From Blattamonas nauphoetae (Eukaryota; Preaxostyla; Oxymonadida): a DNA stretch of 64,000 nucleotides. Made by a program: the position numbers and the translations under genes. The stretch is from contig JARBJD010000064.1 in the NCBI GenBank assembly GCA_033064195.1, positions 240,760-304,759 of the forward strand, given 5' to 3'. Shown one piece after another: positions 33,269-43,229 of this stretch. The notes under the pieces are model-generated. The model was not told the origin of the DNA, did not search any database, and worked only from the letters and a program-made list of their open reading frames with translations. The stretch's first letter is position 1. The number at the start of each line of letters is the position of its first letter.

Positions 33269-35805
33269 GTGCGGATCCGCAATGACTACGCACTTTTGAA
33301 TTTCAACATAAAAATTTCTGTATAAAACCAACTGTGAATTGTGATCGTTTGTCAGGTCTTATTTCTTCTTGAGTCGTGTTCCGTACTGATGTGCAGTCGC
33401 TTTTTTCTTTTCTATGAATTCCGTCCGAGACAATGAGGTCTGAATCTTGTTAGACTTGTAAATCTCCAATAAGGCACGTTTTGAGTCAGTAATGAGGTCA
33501 GGGAGGACATCTGGCCGAAGCGCAGGAACATCCGACACTTTCATTTCCTCACTACAATCAACCTCCGTGAGCAGCGCTGGACACTCTGAGTAGTCTTCCT
33601 CGATAGTGTGTCTATTCCGAGAGATAATGATGTCGGAGTTGTGTCTCTGGAACAATAGTTTTGATTTCAAGGGATCAAGTGGGTAAATATGGTAGAACAG
33701 CGGAGAGACATAGTTTTCGAGTCTGAAAAAATGAAGAAAAGTGTTGATACATGATAAAGGTGTGAATATTCTCTTGGTTCCGCCGAAGAGCAAATCGTTC
33801 TGTGCTGTCGAACAGAGTTTGTTTCAATTCACTGAGACACCGTATCCCGTCTTTTGGGAGATTGTTTCTGAGGATCGCTGAATAGAGGGCAAAAATACGA
33901 TCCACCATGTTTTTAGAATGGAAAGGCACAAAGAAATTGCACGTATTCGTGTGTTCGGTTTGGTGTTCGGATTGAAGAGAAAGAATGTGTGAGATATAGT
34001 GTGAGCAGTGGAAATGAGGTCCATTATCTGACCACCATGACACGTGTTGGTTATTAGTGAAAAAACTGGATGTCATCATCTGGTTCAAACAATAAATCAC
34101 AAGCGAAGCAGATTTTGTCAGAAATTTCGACAGAAATGTAAAGATTTTTGTCCCAACGGCAGTAAAGACAGCAAATGTCAGAATTGCGACAGGTGATCGT
34201 CCAAAGAAAGCTCGGTTTTCTTGTACACGTAGAATTGGGATGTTTATATTTTCCTTGAAATCTCCCAGAATAACAGCACAGTGCGGTTGAATATTTGTGA
34301 TATCGTTCTTGAAAGTTTGCTGTTGTAAATAAACTTCATTTCGATGTGAATGCGCAAGTTCTGTTAACAGTTTTCTGTCTTCAGCACTTGTAGTCGATGT
34401 AACTCTCAATGCCATCTCAAGATTGTGACAGTGGTTGCAGACATCTGTTCTCCTTCGAGGTTGATGGACGTGTTTGGTAATTTCATAAAATTTGGATCGA
34501 TCAATTTCAAGATAGTTGCCGAGTGTGTTTCGAATGTCTTCCTCAAGATGTGAGAGGGGAGTCATGATAAGCCGATGGTGTGTGAAAAGATCGAAGTCTC
34601 CTTTGAGAGTAACATCCAGCAGATCGTCCAAATCTGCATATGAGTAGTCTCCACTTCGTATTCTGTTGAGAAATGCAATTCCATCATCACTATTCACGGA
34701 GTAGTGTCTTGTTGCATACTCCTTCAGTGGAGTAAGTCGAACGGATTGTGTATCGGAACTACATCGCTCAATGGCCTTCTGATTTGGTTGAAATGAACTG
34801 TCTTTGGTCTTCCCCCCAAACAAGATCAGCGGGGATAAAGGAGATATTTCAGGCGAGAACAGATTGAAGGTGTCTGATGAGATTGCTTCATTTGACAAAC
34901 CGAGAATGATGAATGAAACAGTACTCAAACGACATGAGACGTTCGTTCGTCGCTCTCGTCCAATTGCCAGTGATGATTGTGGTGGCGTTGGATCATCTTC
35001 GTACTCATCAAGAATCTTCTTAACTTTCTGAGGGAGCGGGTCATCCGCAAATTGATTGAGTATCTGGAGATAAAACGGTTCTGGATCGGAAAACGAAAAA
35101 AATCCATTAATAAACAACTGGATAGACCAAAGAAATGCACCAATTCATGGTGTAGTTCTAATTCACGTCGGGTTGCATCGCCGAAAGTTAGTTCACTCAC
35201 AGAATCTATAGAAAAACAATTTGATGAAATCAATCCAAAGACCAATCATACCTTCGTCAACATTGACCTCCTCCGAGGATGGTGTCGACATATGCAGAAT
35301 GATATTATGGAGCATAGCAATCGACAGAGCCGGTATTCCAGGTCTTGCTTCTCTCGCTCGACGCACATCAACTTCAATGGTTCTTGGACCTTCTGTGAGA
35401 TGAGAGAGTGCTGTTCGTCGTTGAGATTTAGTTAAGGTAGTCTTCGAGATGAAAGCTGGAATATGTGCGTTTTGTATCAACATAACAATGGTATTAAGAA
35501 GCCCTTGGATCGGATTTGGAGCACTCTGCCTCACCACAGCTATGAAGGAGTCGATTTGCTTTAAGATGGATTCAAGGTGACTGATACGTAATGTTTGCTG
35601 TGAAATCGTGTTGATTGATGGTGAATCAGTCCTCAGTCGAGTATGCATCCTTCCTTGTATTTCAGAAATGGGCGAGAGAAAAGTCAGGAATAAGGAACGA
35701 AATGAAAAAATAAAGGTCTGAGACGTGATCTCCTCATCATTATCTTTGGCTTGACTCAGTCTGGGGTTAATTTGACGAAAGTGCGAAGTCATCGTGGATT
35801 CGCAC
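33269..35805 (-). mobile_element. DNA transposon of an unassigned family (4-bp AATT target duplication), apparently complete
   Basis: 2,537 bp between imperfect inverted repeats of about 27 bp: left GTGCGGATCCGCAATGACTA..., right end (read inward) GTGCGAATCCACGATGACTT.... AATT is duplicated at 33265-33268 and 35806-35809. Each TIR contains a small inverted repeat (GTGCGAA...TTCGCAC). One spliced transposase gene fills the minus strand. It lies in exon 3 of B1. Two deletion derivatives of the same family form the composite at 39327-42345. A 4-bp target duplication occurs in Sola, Ginger and some other superfamilies, but I cannot assign this one. Confidence 0.85.
33359..35792 (-). CDS. transposase of unassigned DDE family, 4 exons, 773 aa
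   Basis: Minus-strand exons are 35792-35252, 35205-35119, 35080-33751 and 33722-33359, 2,322 nt in all (774 codons, TAA). Introns are 46, 38 and 28 bp with GT-AG ends. Candidate catalytic motifs: AVILGDFKENINIPI (Asp about 483), SWWSDNGPHFH (Asp about 561) and FHSKNMVDRIFA (Asp about 603), preceded by a CNHCHNLE zinc-type motif (about 424-431). This is an RNase-H-like DDD pattern by inference. The C-terminal tail is basic (ends RLKKK). ATG 35792 lies within the right TIR; a later start is possible. The third motif and following RFALRRNQ are conserved in the derivatives at 39-42 kb (FHPKDMVN, RFAFRRNQ), supporting the exon choice. Confidence 0.75.
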
Positions 35806-35888
35806 AATTCAGGTTCTCTCTCTTCCGACATCTCCTCACTCTGTTCGTTCTTTCTGCACATCCATCGAACACTCGAAACCAAAAACCG

Positions 35889-36320
35889 GCAAACTGCAAC
35901 TTGGCGGGACAGATCAAAAAGGACTCTAACAGTCAAAAACACACCATTAATATCTTTCTAGGGAAGATATGTTGCTCTAGGATTCCGAAAAAAAGCACAG
36001 AAACCTCGGAGTAAATCATAAAAATAAGGGTCGGATCAAACCATGAAATCTAAAATAGGAAATCTCAGAAATGTATAGACCTCTAGAAAGTTCCAAGACT
36101 TGATATTAAAGGAATAGGTGTTCTTTAAAGATAAATGAAGGTTTTTTGACAGAGAATCAACCAATTCTTTGTCAAGATCGCCCTAATTCACTATCAGAAA
36201 TTTTGAGAAAATGAAGTTTTTCCGAATCTCTAATCGCTTCGATTCTCCTTATTTCCTAGAAAATCACCGGTACAATCACTCATTGACTGAATAGGTCTGT
36301 CCGACCAAGTTGCATGTTGC
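35889..36320. mobile_element. MITE, Mutator-like (10-bp target duplication)
   Basis: A 432-bp non-coding insertion in exon 3 of B1. The ends are imperfect inverted repeats of about 25 bp (GCAAACTGCAACTTGGCGGG and, inward from the right, GCAACATGCAACTTGGTCGG). CCAAAAACCG is duplicated at 35879-35888 and 36321-36330. A long (9-10 bp) duplication and short AT-rich body fit a Mutator-like non-autonomous element; the family call is inference from the duplication length. No second copy is seen in the window. Confidence 0.8.
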
Positions 36321-39300
36321 CCAAAAACCGATTGATCATCCCTCTTGATCCAAAACATGAAGATATTGTCTTCGCTCGCATAATGGTTTCCCTCGTCGAA
36401 CATTTCGTGGCTTCTGGAGATCTCATTCTTCCAAACTCATATCTAAAAGATCATTCACAATATTTTGCAGAATGTTATCGTGATCTTGAATGGAACGGCG
36501 ATCCATCTTCCTTTCCATTTCTCATCCCCAATCTCGCTGCCTCGTTCACCCGTTTTGTTCTTCATCACAACAATCGTAGCTATTTCATTCCCGCTGGCCA
36601 CTCATTTCTGCGCAGAGATGATGTTGACTATTCGGAGGAGCTTCTGGATGCTGTGAAGAAGATCAAAGTGACACGTTCGCCGAATGCAGTTTTAAATGCG
36701 TATTATGATTGGATTGAATGGGTTAAGATGTTGGAGACAATCGAGAAAGATGCAACGATTGGGGTGTGTCTTCATTTCTGTTCATTCTTCCCATCAGACT
36801 GATCTTTCCTTCCTCCAATCTCGCTGTCTTCGAGCCACACTCCTCTCTCTCCAAACGAAACATCAACTCCGAGCCAACCCGACTCACATCGAAGGGACCA
36901 ACGAAACAGAGTCCTTGTCGAACCAGATGATCACATCCGTCCATCCTCCTCCTTTTGATTCTGATCTGAGCATCAATGTGACGACTACCAGCTCATCGAA
37001 ATTGTCAACTTCAATCTCCACCCACACATCACTCCCGTCTGATCATTGGTCTTCATTTTCTCAACTCCTCACTTCTGAGCAGTTAGTCTTCCATTCTGTC
37101 TCCATCTTTCATCATTCCCGACAGATCCTCTCAGCGATTCATCTTCACTTCACTCGACATCATCCAACTCCCTTCCCGTGGGACAACCGTCCATCAATTC
37201 TATCGGAATCCGAAGTGGACACCTTTCTCCAACCTCATCCTCGATTCGTCGATCAAAATGAGAAGTTTTACATCTCTCTGTTCGACGAGACAGACGATTC
37301 GAAGATTGTGGCATCACTCCTTCGATGTTATGATGTTCTCAAAGCAACTCAATCCACAGAATGCATTGTTGATGTCGCCACATTCCGAACGTTCCTCATC
37401 TCTTCTCTCCACTCGTCCAATTTCGCCATCCAGTTCGAATGTGACAAAATCTTCTTCGAAATCGGTGACATCCTTGCGATTGTTGATGATCCTCGCGACA
37501 GTCGATTTCTGAGTTTCCGAATGGTGTTCCGCGACGGAACATATTATCAGAAGATCACACTGCTGAAATTGTGGTGGAGATGGTTGCTCACTGGAGATGG
37601 AGATAGACATGGCCAGATGATGACTGAGGCAGACTTCGATTTCGACGGATTGTTGGCTGCTGATCTGAGTGATCCTCATCTCTTCGATATCGCGTGTGCC
37701 TTCGTTCTAATCATCACAATCAGCGACGCTATTTCGATGTCACAACAGTGGAAATTGGACTTCCTTCATTCGTTTGAGAAGAGGCACCAGATGATGTCAC
37801 GTCTCTCGTGTGATCCGAGTCCATCTTCAGAACAAGTGCGATCCAGACACTTTCTGAGTCCTCTAGCAATCACTCTCGGTTCGCTCTTGTCCTTCTATTG
37901 TGGCTGTGATTTCCCTTCAGCACTGACGGAACACGTCACAATCGATTCATCCTTCAATCCTCACAAATATTTGTTCAGTGTGGTTCCTCCACACTTACTA
38001 AGCCATACATCCATCGCCCCCAAACACAGGCGCTCCTTCTTCCCGATGGATCTGATGTTTGAGAGGGTTCTCCGCGACGACCCAGACGCGTTTTTCAGAG
38101 ATATGACTGATATATCTGACTTTACTCCACAAAAGTTCCTCATCACTCCTCATTATGGACTGCACTCCCTCCTCCTTCGATGTCCCGAGCTCAATCTCGA
38201 TGAACTATCGCTCCACCACTTCGTCAACATGCTTGACGTCGATTCATATCCATATTCCACTCAAGAAGACATTCTCAACCTCTTTAGACATGTTCCCCCT
38301 CCTCGTCTCCTCGACACTCTGCTCTCCTCTCCACACCTCGTCAGAACAGATTTTGAGATCTGGGCCGGTTTTCAAGCTATCTTCTGTGCCTTCGGTGAAT
38401 ATACCAGTCCCTTCGGTGCCTGCTCGTCTCTCACAACAGTCTTCAAGTTGCTCTTTCCGTTCGATCAGAATTCGGAACAAATCGAGGAAACAATGTTGAG
38501 AAAAGTTGGAGAGATTGTGGTGTCTCTTCACTGGCTCAGCATTCCTTCTCACTTCGACTCTCCACTCCTCTGCCATCTTCCTTCTCTGGCTGGTGCTCAG
38601 CGCGGCGTGCTCCAAACTCTCTCCTCTGACTTTGGCATCCCCTCACTCGTCACTTATCTTCCAGCTATTCTTAATCCAGACAACCTCATGAACATGCTAT
38701 TCGACAGCTTTTCGATCAGCCTTGAAATCCATCTTCTGTTGTTGGGCCTGCAATTGGTGGATTCTGATGGTCTAACCTTCCAGTTGTCATTCTTTCTCAG
38801 ATTTCCATTTATCCGGACTTATGCATCATGTCGTCGGGATGCTCATGGCACATCTCCTGTCTGTGTTCTGTCATCTTTCTTCATCTTTTCAGATTTCCCA
38901 CTCCAGCGGTTGTGTCAATTGCCTTCGAGTTCTTCCATCGATACGTCAGTCTCTCGTCTGATGCTGTTCGGATCGAGTTGGTGAAGCGAGGTCTGTTGGT
39001 TCGTATTGTGTTCGCTGTGTCGAATTCGTCGTTCTTGGATGACTACGAGAGAGGGATTGCGGTGATTGGGATTCTTCTGTCGACGATCAGACGAGACGAT
39101 CAGAAACGGAGAATGAGAGCGTTCGACTTCTCTCGTGTCTTCCGACACTCAGACACTCTTCCAGACAACTATAAAGATCAGCAATGAGGGGCTACTGACA
39201 GAAACACAGTCCTACGTCCAATTTGATGTGCTCCACACTATTTTCCTTTGACGTCGCTGTCCTTCCGATCACAGAGTTTGGAGGGAGCATTCTCCTCTTT

Positions 39301-39326
39301 CTATCCGAATGAACACGACAAGATCT

Positions 39327-42300
39327 GTGCGAATCCACGATGACTTCGCACTATCCTCAAAAACGCACCAGATTGAGTCGTGACCAATAGAAGGAAGAGG
39401 AGATCACGCCTCATACCTTTCTTTTGCCATTTCATTCCTTGTTCGTTTCATTTCGCTCGCCCATTTCAGAAAATTGGTTTCGATTGCATCTTCTTTTGAG
39501 ACCTTATCAATCGCAGAAAGTCAGTCTTCCACGAAGAAATATCAGATTATGTCACCTTCTCATCAAATATCTCACAAATTCAGCTCTCTCGTCGAATATT
39601 GGTTCGCGAGAAAAGGAAGTCCATTCTTTGATCCTGATCTCCAACAAGTAAACTAGTGATCAAACCAAACACCACATCATCGGTGTTGACAACTCATTTC
39701 ACACATTTTTTCGGACAATACACTCCTCAAACCAATCCGGTCAAAATCAGGCGATTTCTATCTTCAATCTCATCCAAAGGACATGGTCAATCAAACAATC
39801 GCACAAATCTTATCTGTTTTCAGGAATCGTCTCCCAACCTATGCCATTCTGAGTCAATCGCAAAACAAACAGACTCCAATCGACAGTTCACTGCGATTCG
39901 CATTTAGACGGAACCAGACATATTTATCCAACTTGGTCGTGTTTGATCCCTTTTTATCAACATTTTCAGACATGACAATAGTCAGTCGCCATTCAGTTCC
40001 CGTGTTTGCTTCGAACCAACTTCTGAAGTCGACCATATCCTTTGCGAGAATAAACTCGGGACGTTATGTCACTAAAAACAAGAACAGAGTCGAATAAGAT
40101 TCTTTTGAATGACACACGAGACATTGGGAAGTCATTTTCTGCGATCTGATCACATTGTCGGATATCACCGTGTTTTGGTTGTTTGTCCTTCAAGCTCCAG
40201 TTTCAGCATCAAAACATTCACTGTCTGATAATTTCCAGTTCAACAAAACAGAAACCTTACATGTTCGTAGATAATGACGACAGAAGAAAGTTGTGACCGT
40301 TTATCACTATAGAGCTCGTTAGAAGAGAAATTTAGATGCGTCGTATGATCTCACTTCTTATTTGGTTTTGTTATCTGATTTATTTCAAAAAATATGAAAG
40401 TGTGTAGTCATCGTGGATTCGCACATGTTGGAACAATGGAACTCACGTTTAGCGGTGTTAGTAACGATGGAGAGCTTAAAGGCGGTGGAACCATCACTTT
40501 TGATTCGAATGCAACCTGCATTATCAATGTTCTCTTCCTTCATATGAAGATCTGGTCGTTCCACGTTGTTGATGGTGAATGGCAGACAGACTTGTAAAAA
40601 GACCAATTCTGGGGGTCGATCGAATTGGCCAATTGGATTTCCAATTTGTCCAATTGGTCAATTCGATCAAAAATTGTTACAAGTCCTCCAATTCACTGTT
40701 TGTTATGAGATTTTTTGGGAAAATTTGTTTCAAGAGAAATAGGTTTGTGGATAAAGAGATGAAGTGGTTGAAAAGATGATGAAAGGGTCGATCGGACCAG
40801 AGAACTACGCTTGATCCTCGGTTGGGGAGAAAGTATAGATCCCAAACAATCTAATCTTACAACATCCGCTGAGTTAAAGACACAGTTTGACAGAGAATCT
40901 TCTTTTTTATTGACTTTTCTCTTTGATCTCCCCCATTTTTCATCTTCAAGTCACGATTCGAGAAATCGTTCGAAAAGTGTGGTGAAACGGTATAAAAGCG
41001 AGTATAAATGACAAAAATATCGTGATGAAGTGGCAATGATCAGATTAGAGTGACAAGTTGTCCGATTGGACATTTCACAAGTCTGATGGCAGACATCGAT
41101 CATCGCGTGGAACGACCAGATCTTCATATGAAGGAAGAGAACATTGATAATGCAGGTTGCATTCGAATCAAAAGTGATGGTTCCACCGCCTTTAAGCTCT
41201 CCATCGTTACTAACACCGCTAAACGTGAGTTCCATTGTTCCAACATGTGCGAATCCACGATGACTACACACTTTCATATTTTTTGAAATAAATCAGATAA
41301 CAAAACCAAATAAGAAGTGAGATCACACGACGCATCTTAATTTCTCTTCTAACGAGCTCTATAGTGATAAACGGTCACAACTTTCTTCTGTCGTTATTAT
41401 CTAAGAACATGTAAGGTTTCGGTTTTGTGGAACTGGAAATTATCAGACAGTGAATGTTTTGATGCTGAAACTGGAGCTTGAAGGACAAACAACCAAAACA
41501 CGGTGATATCCGACAATTCGATCAGATCGCAGAAAATGACTTCCCAATGTCTCGTGTGTCATTCAAAAGAATCTTATTCGACTTTGTTCTTGTTTTTAGT
41601 GATATGACGTCCCGAGTTTATTCTCGCAAAGGATATGGTCGACTTCAGAAGTTGGTTCGAAGCAAACACGGGAACTGAATGGCGACTGACTATTGTCATG
41701 TCTGAAAATGTTGATAAAAAGGGATCAAACACGACCAAGTTGGATAAATATGTCTGGTTCCGTCTAAATGCGAATCGCAGTGAACTGTCGATTGGAGTCT
41801 GTTTGTTTTGCGATTGACTCAGAATGGCATAGGTTGGGAGACGATTCCTGAAAACAGCTAAGATTTGTGCGATAGTTTGATTGACCATGTCCTTTGGATG
41901 AAATTGAACATAGAAATCGCCTGATTTTGACCGGATTGGTTTGAGGAGTGTATTGTCCGAAAAAAATGTGTGAAATGAGTTGTCAACACCGATGATGTGG
42001 TGTTTGGTTTGATCACTAGTTTGCTTGTTGGAGATCAGGACAAAAGAATGGACTTCCTTTTCTTGCGAACCAATATTTGACGAGAGAGCTGAATTTGTGA
42101 GATATTTGATGAGAAGGTGACATAATCTGATACTTATAAGTGGAATACTGACTTTCTGCGATTGATAAGGTCTCAAAAGAAGATGCAATCGAACCCTTTT
42201 TTCTGAAATGGGCGAGCGAAATGAAACGAACAAGGAATGAAATGGCAAAAGAAAGGTATGAGACGTGATCTCCTCTTCCTTCTATTGGTCACGACTCAAT

Positions 42301-42345
42301 CTGGTGCGTTTTTGAGGATAGTGCGAAGTCATCGTGGATTCGCAC
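39327..42345. mobile_element. composite/fold-back element: two inverted derivatives of the unassigned transposon flanking a cargo
   Basis: 3,019 bp with arms 39327-40565 and 41106-42345 that are near-perfect reverse complements, and a 540-bp unique centre. The outer ends are the same TIR as the element in B1 (GTGCGAATCCACGATGACTT). ATCT is duplicated outside (39323-39326, 42346-42349), so it moved as one unit. Within each arm a complete ~1.1-kb derivative has its own TIRs (39327-40424 and 41247-42345). Between them lies an 822-bp segment whose last 141 bp at each side are inverted copies. The arms keep only the C-terminal third of the transposase (FHPKDMVN, RFAFRRNQ) in frames up to 224 codons, without DFKEN or SDNG motifs, so it is non-autonomous. 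Confidence 0.85.
40425..41246. other. cargo segment between the two inverted derivatives
   Basis: 822 bp with 141-bp inverted ends (40425-40565 and 41106-41246) and a unique middle. The inverted part is open on both strands: one strand reads HVGTMELTFSGVSNDGELKG then GGTITFDSNATC, which has the look of a beta-rich secreted protein fragment. It is not part of the transposon as seen in B1, so it may be captured host sequence. No family recognised. Confidence 0.45.
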
Positions 42346-42349
42346 ATCT

Positions 42350-43229
42350 GATCACTGATCATCTTCCCAAATCTTCGCGATTTTCGGACTTCTCACTCTG
42401 CCAGAAGCAGAACATGAACCCGTTTTCGACAATCTGAACGGACTCATATGTTGAAAATATTCCGATGAAGTCACTCGGAAATGAGAAAAACGTCAAATCA
42501 AACAGAAATCATAGAAAAACACTCCAGACAGTGAGATGGCTTCTGCTTCACCACACGCCATTCTCCAACGCGAGACGAGAGGTGGAGAGGCAGAAGCGGA
42601 GTGGAGGAAGCAGGGATTTTGGAGAGTAGGTCAGACCTTCAGATCTCGGTCAAAACAGTTGTTTTCTAGATCACAGAAATGGATGTTCTCAATGCCCGTT
42701 CGAGAAGCTCGTCGTCTAACTGATGCGCCAAGCCGAGCCAAGGATGATTAAGAGTCTCTGTCGTTTGGGTGTCACCTCAAGAAGTCGATGGAGTATCCAT
42801 CAACACAATGAAAGAAACAAAAATGCATCAGGAATATTGGAACCGAGGGTCAGTTTGTGCAAATGTATCGAGAGTGACGAGAAAATAACAGTCTCATAAA
42901 TTGATGAGATCTAGCCATACTTCGTGTTCATCTACCTCCTTCTCGAACTCTCTCCTCAACTATCTGCGTTTTTTCATTCTTATCACGGTTTCTGCACTGA
43001 TTTAATCGTTTCCTCTCACTCTGACGCCCGAAATCTCCCTCATTCAATTATATCTTGAATCTTCTTTCATCAGGGCTTTCAGAAACTAAAATCGTTTGAT
43101 CTTTATTTTTTTTCCATCGTCATTTTTCATTCTTTTACGTCGATATTCGGTTATGGCCTTCTCTCTCTCTCTCATTATTTCGTACTGATTTCATCCAGAT
43201 TTTGACACTTTCAAACATCTCGTTTATCA
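42350..43229. promoter_or_regulatory. intergenic between composite element and B2; shared B-family flanks
   Basis: About 880 bp. 42536-42760 is a remnant similar to the 3' end and flank of B3 (CGAGAAGCTCGTC...). 42847-42950 is nearly identical to 46776-46885 downstream of B2 (CAGTTTGTGCAAATGTATCG). 43045-43229 is nearly identical to the B1 upstream block. So a family B 3' end and a B 5' region meet here, as expected of tandem duplication. No other gene. Confidence 0.45.

Larger units (their letters stand above)
32879..39187 (+). pseudogene. family B gene B1, interrupted by two mobile elements
   Basis: Six exons: 32879-33043, 33078-33201, exon 3 in three pieces (33236-33268, 35810-35888, 36331-36763), 36798-38769, 38801-38858 and 38893-39187 (TGA). 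Introns are 31-34 bp. A DNA transposon (33269-35805) and a MITE (35889-36320) sit in exon 3, each with its target duplication. The remaining exon 3 pieces add up to 545 nt, exactly as in B2 and B3, and no other lesion is seen, so the insertions alone disable it and are probably recent. The product family has no recognised domain; the C-terminal part (SSDAVRIELVKRGLLVRIVF, SSFLDDYERGIAVIGILL) looks like ARM-type helices. It could still yield a short or alternatively started product from 36314 on. Function unknown. Confidence 0.82.

Noticed and set aside
34925-35245. Minus-strand 106-codon frame read as a separate gene
   Set aside because: Part of it is exon 2 of the spliced transposase (35205-35119); the rest runs through introns.
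33359-35792. Resemblance of WWSDNGPHF to retroviral integrase TDNGPEF
   Set aside because: TIRs, 4-bp duplication, CNHCH and DFKEN motifs and absence of reverse transcriptase or LTRs fit a cut-and-paste DNA transposon.
39327-42345. The giant palindrome as a pure assembly artefact
   Set aside because: An ATCT duplication directly outside both ends and small differences between arms favour a real element, though read support should still be checked.
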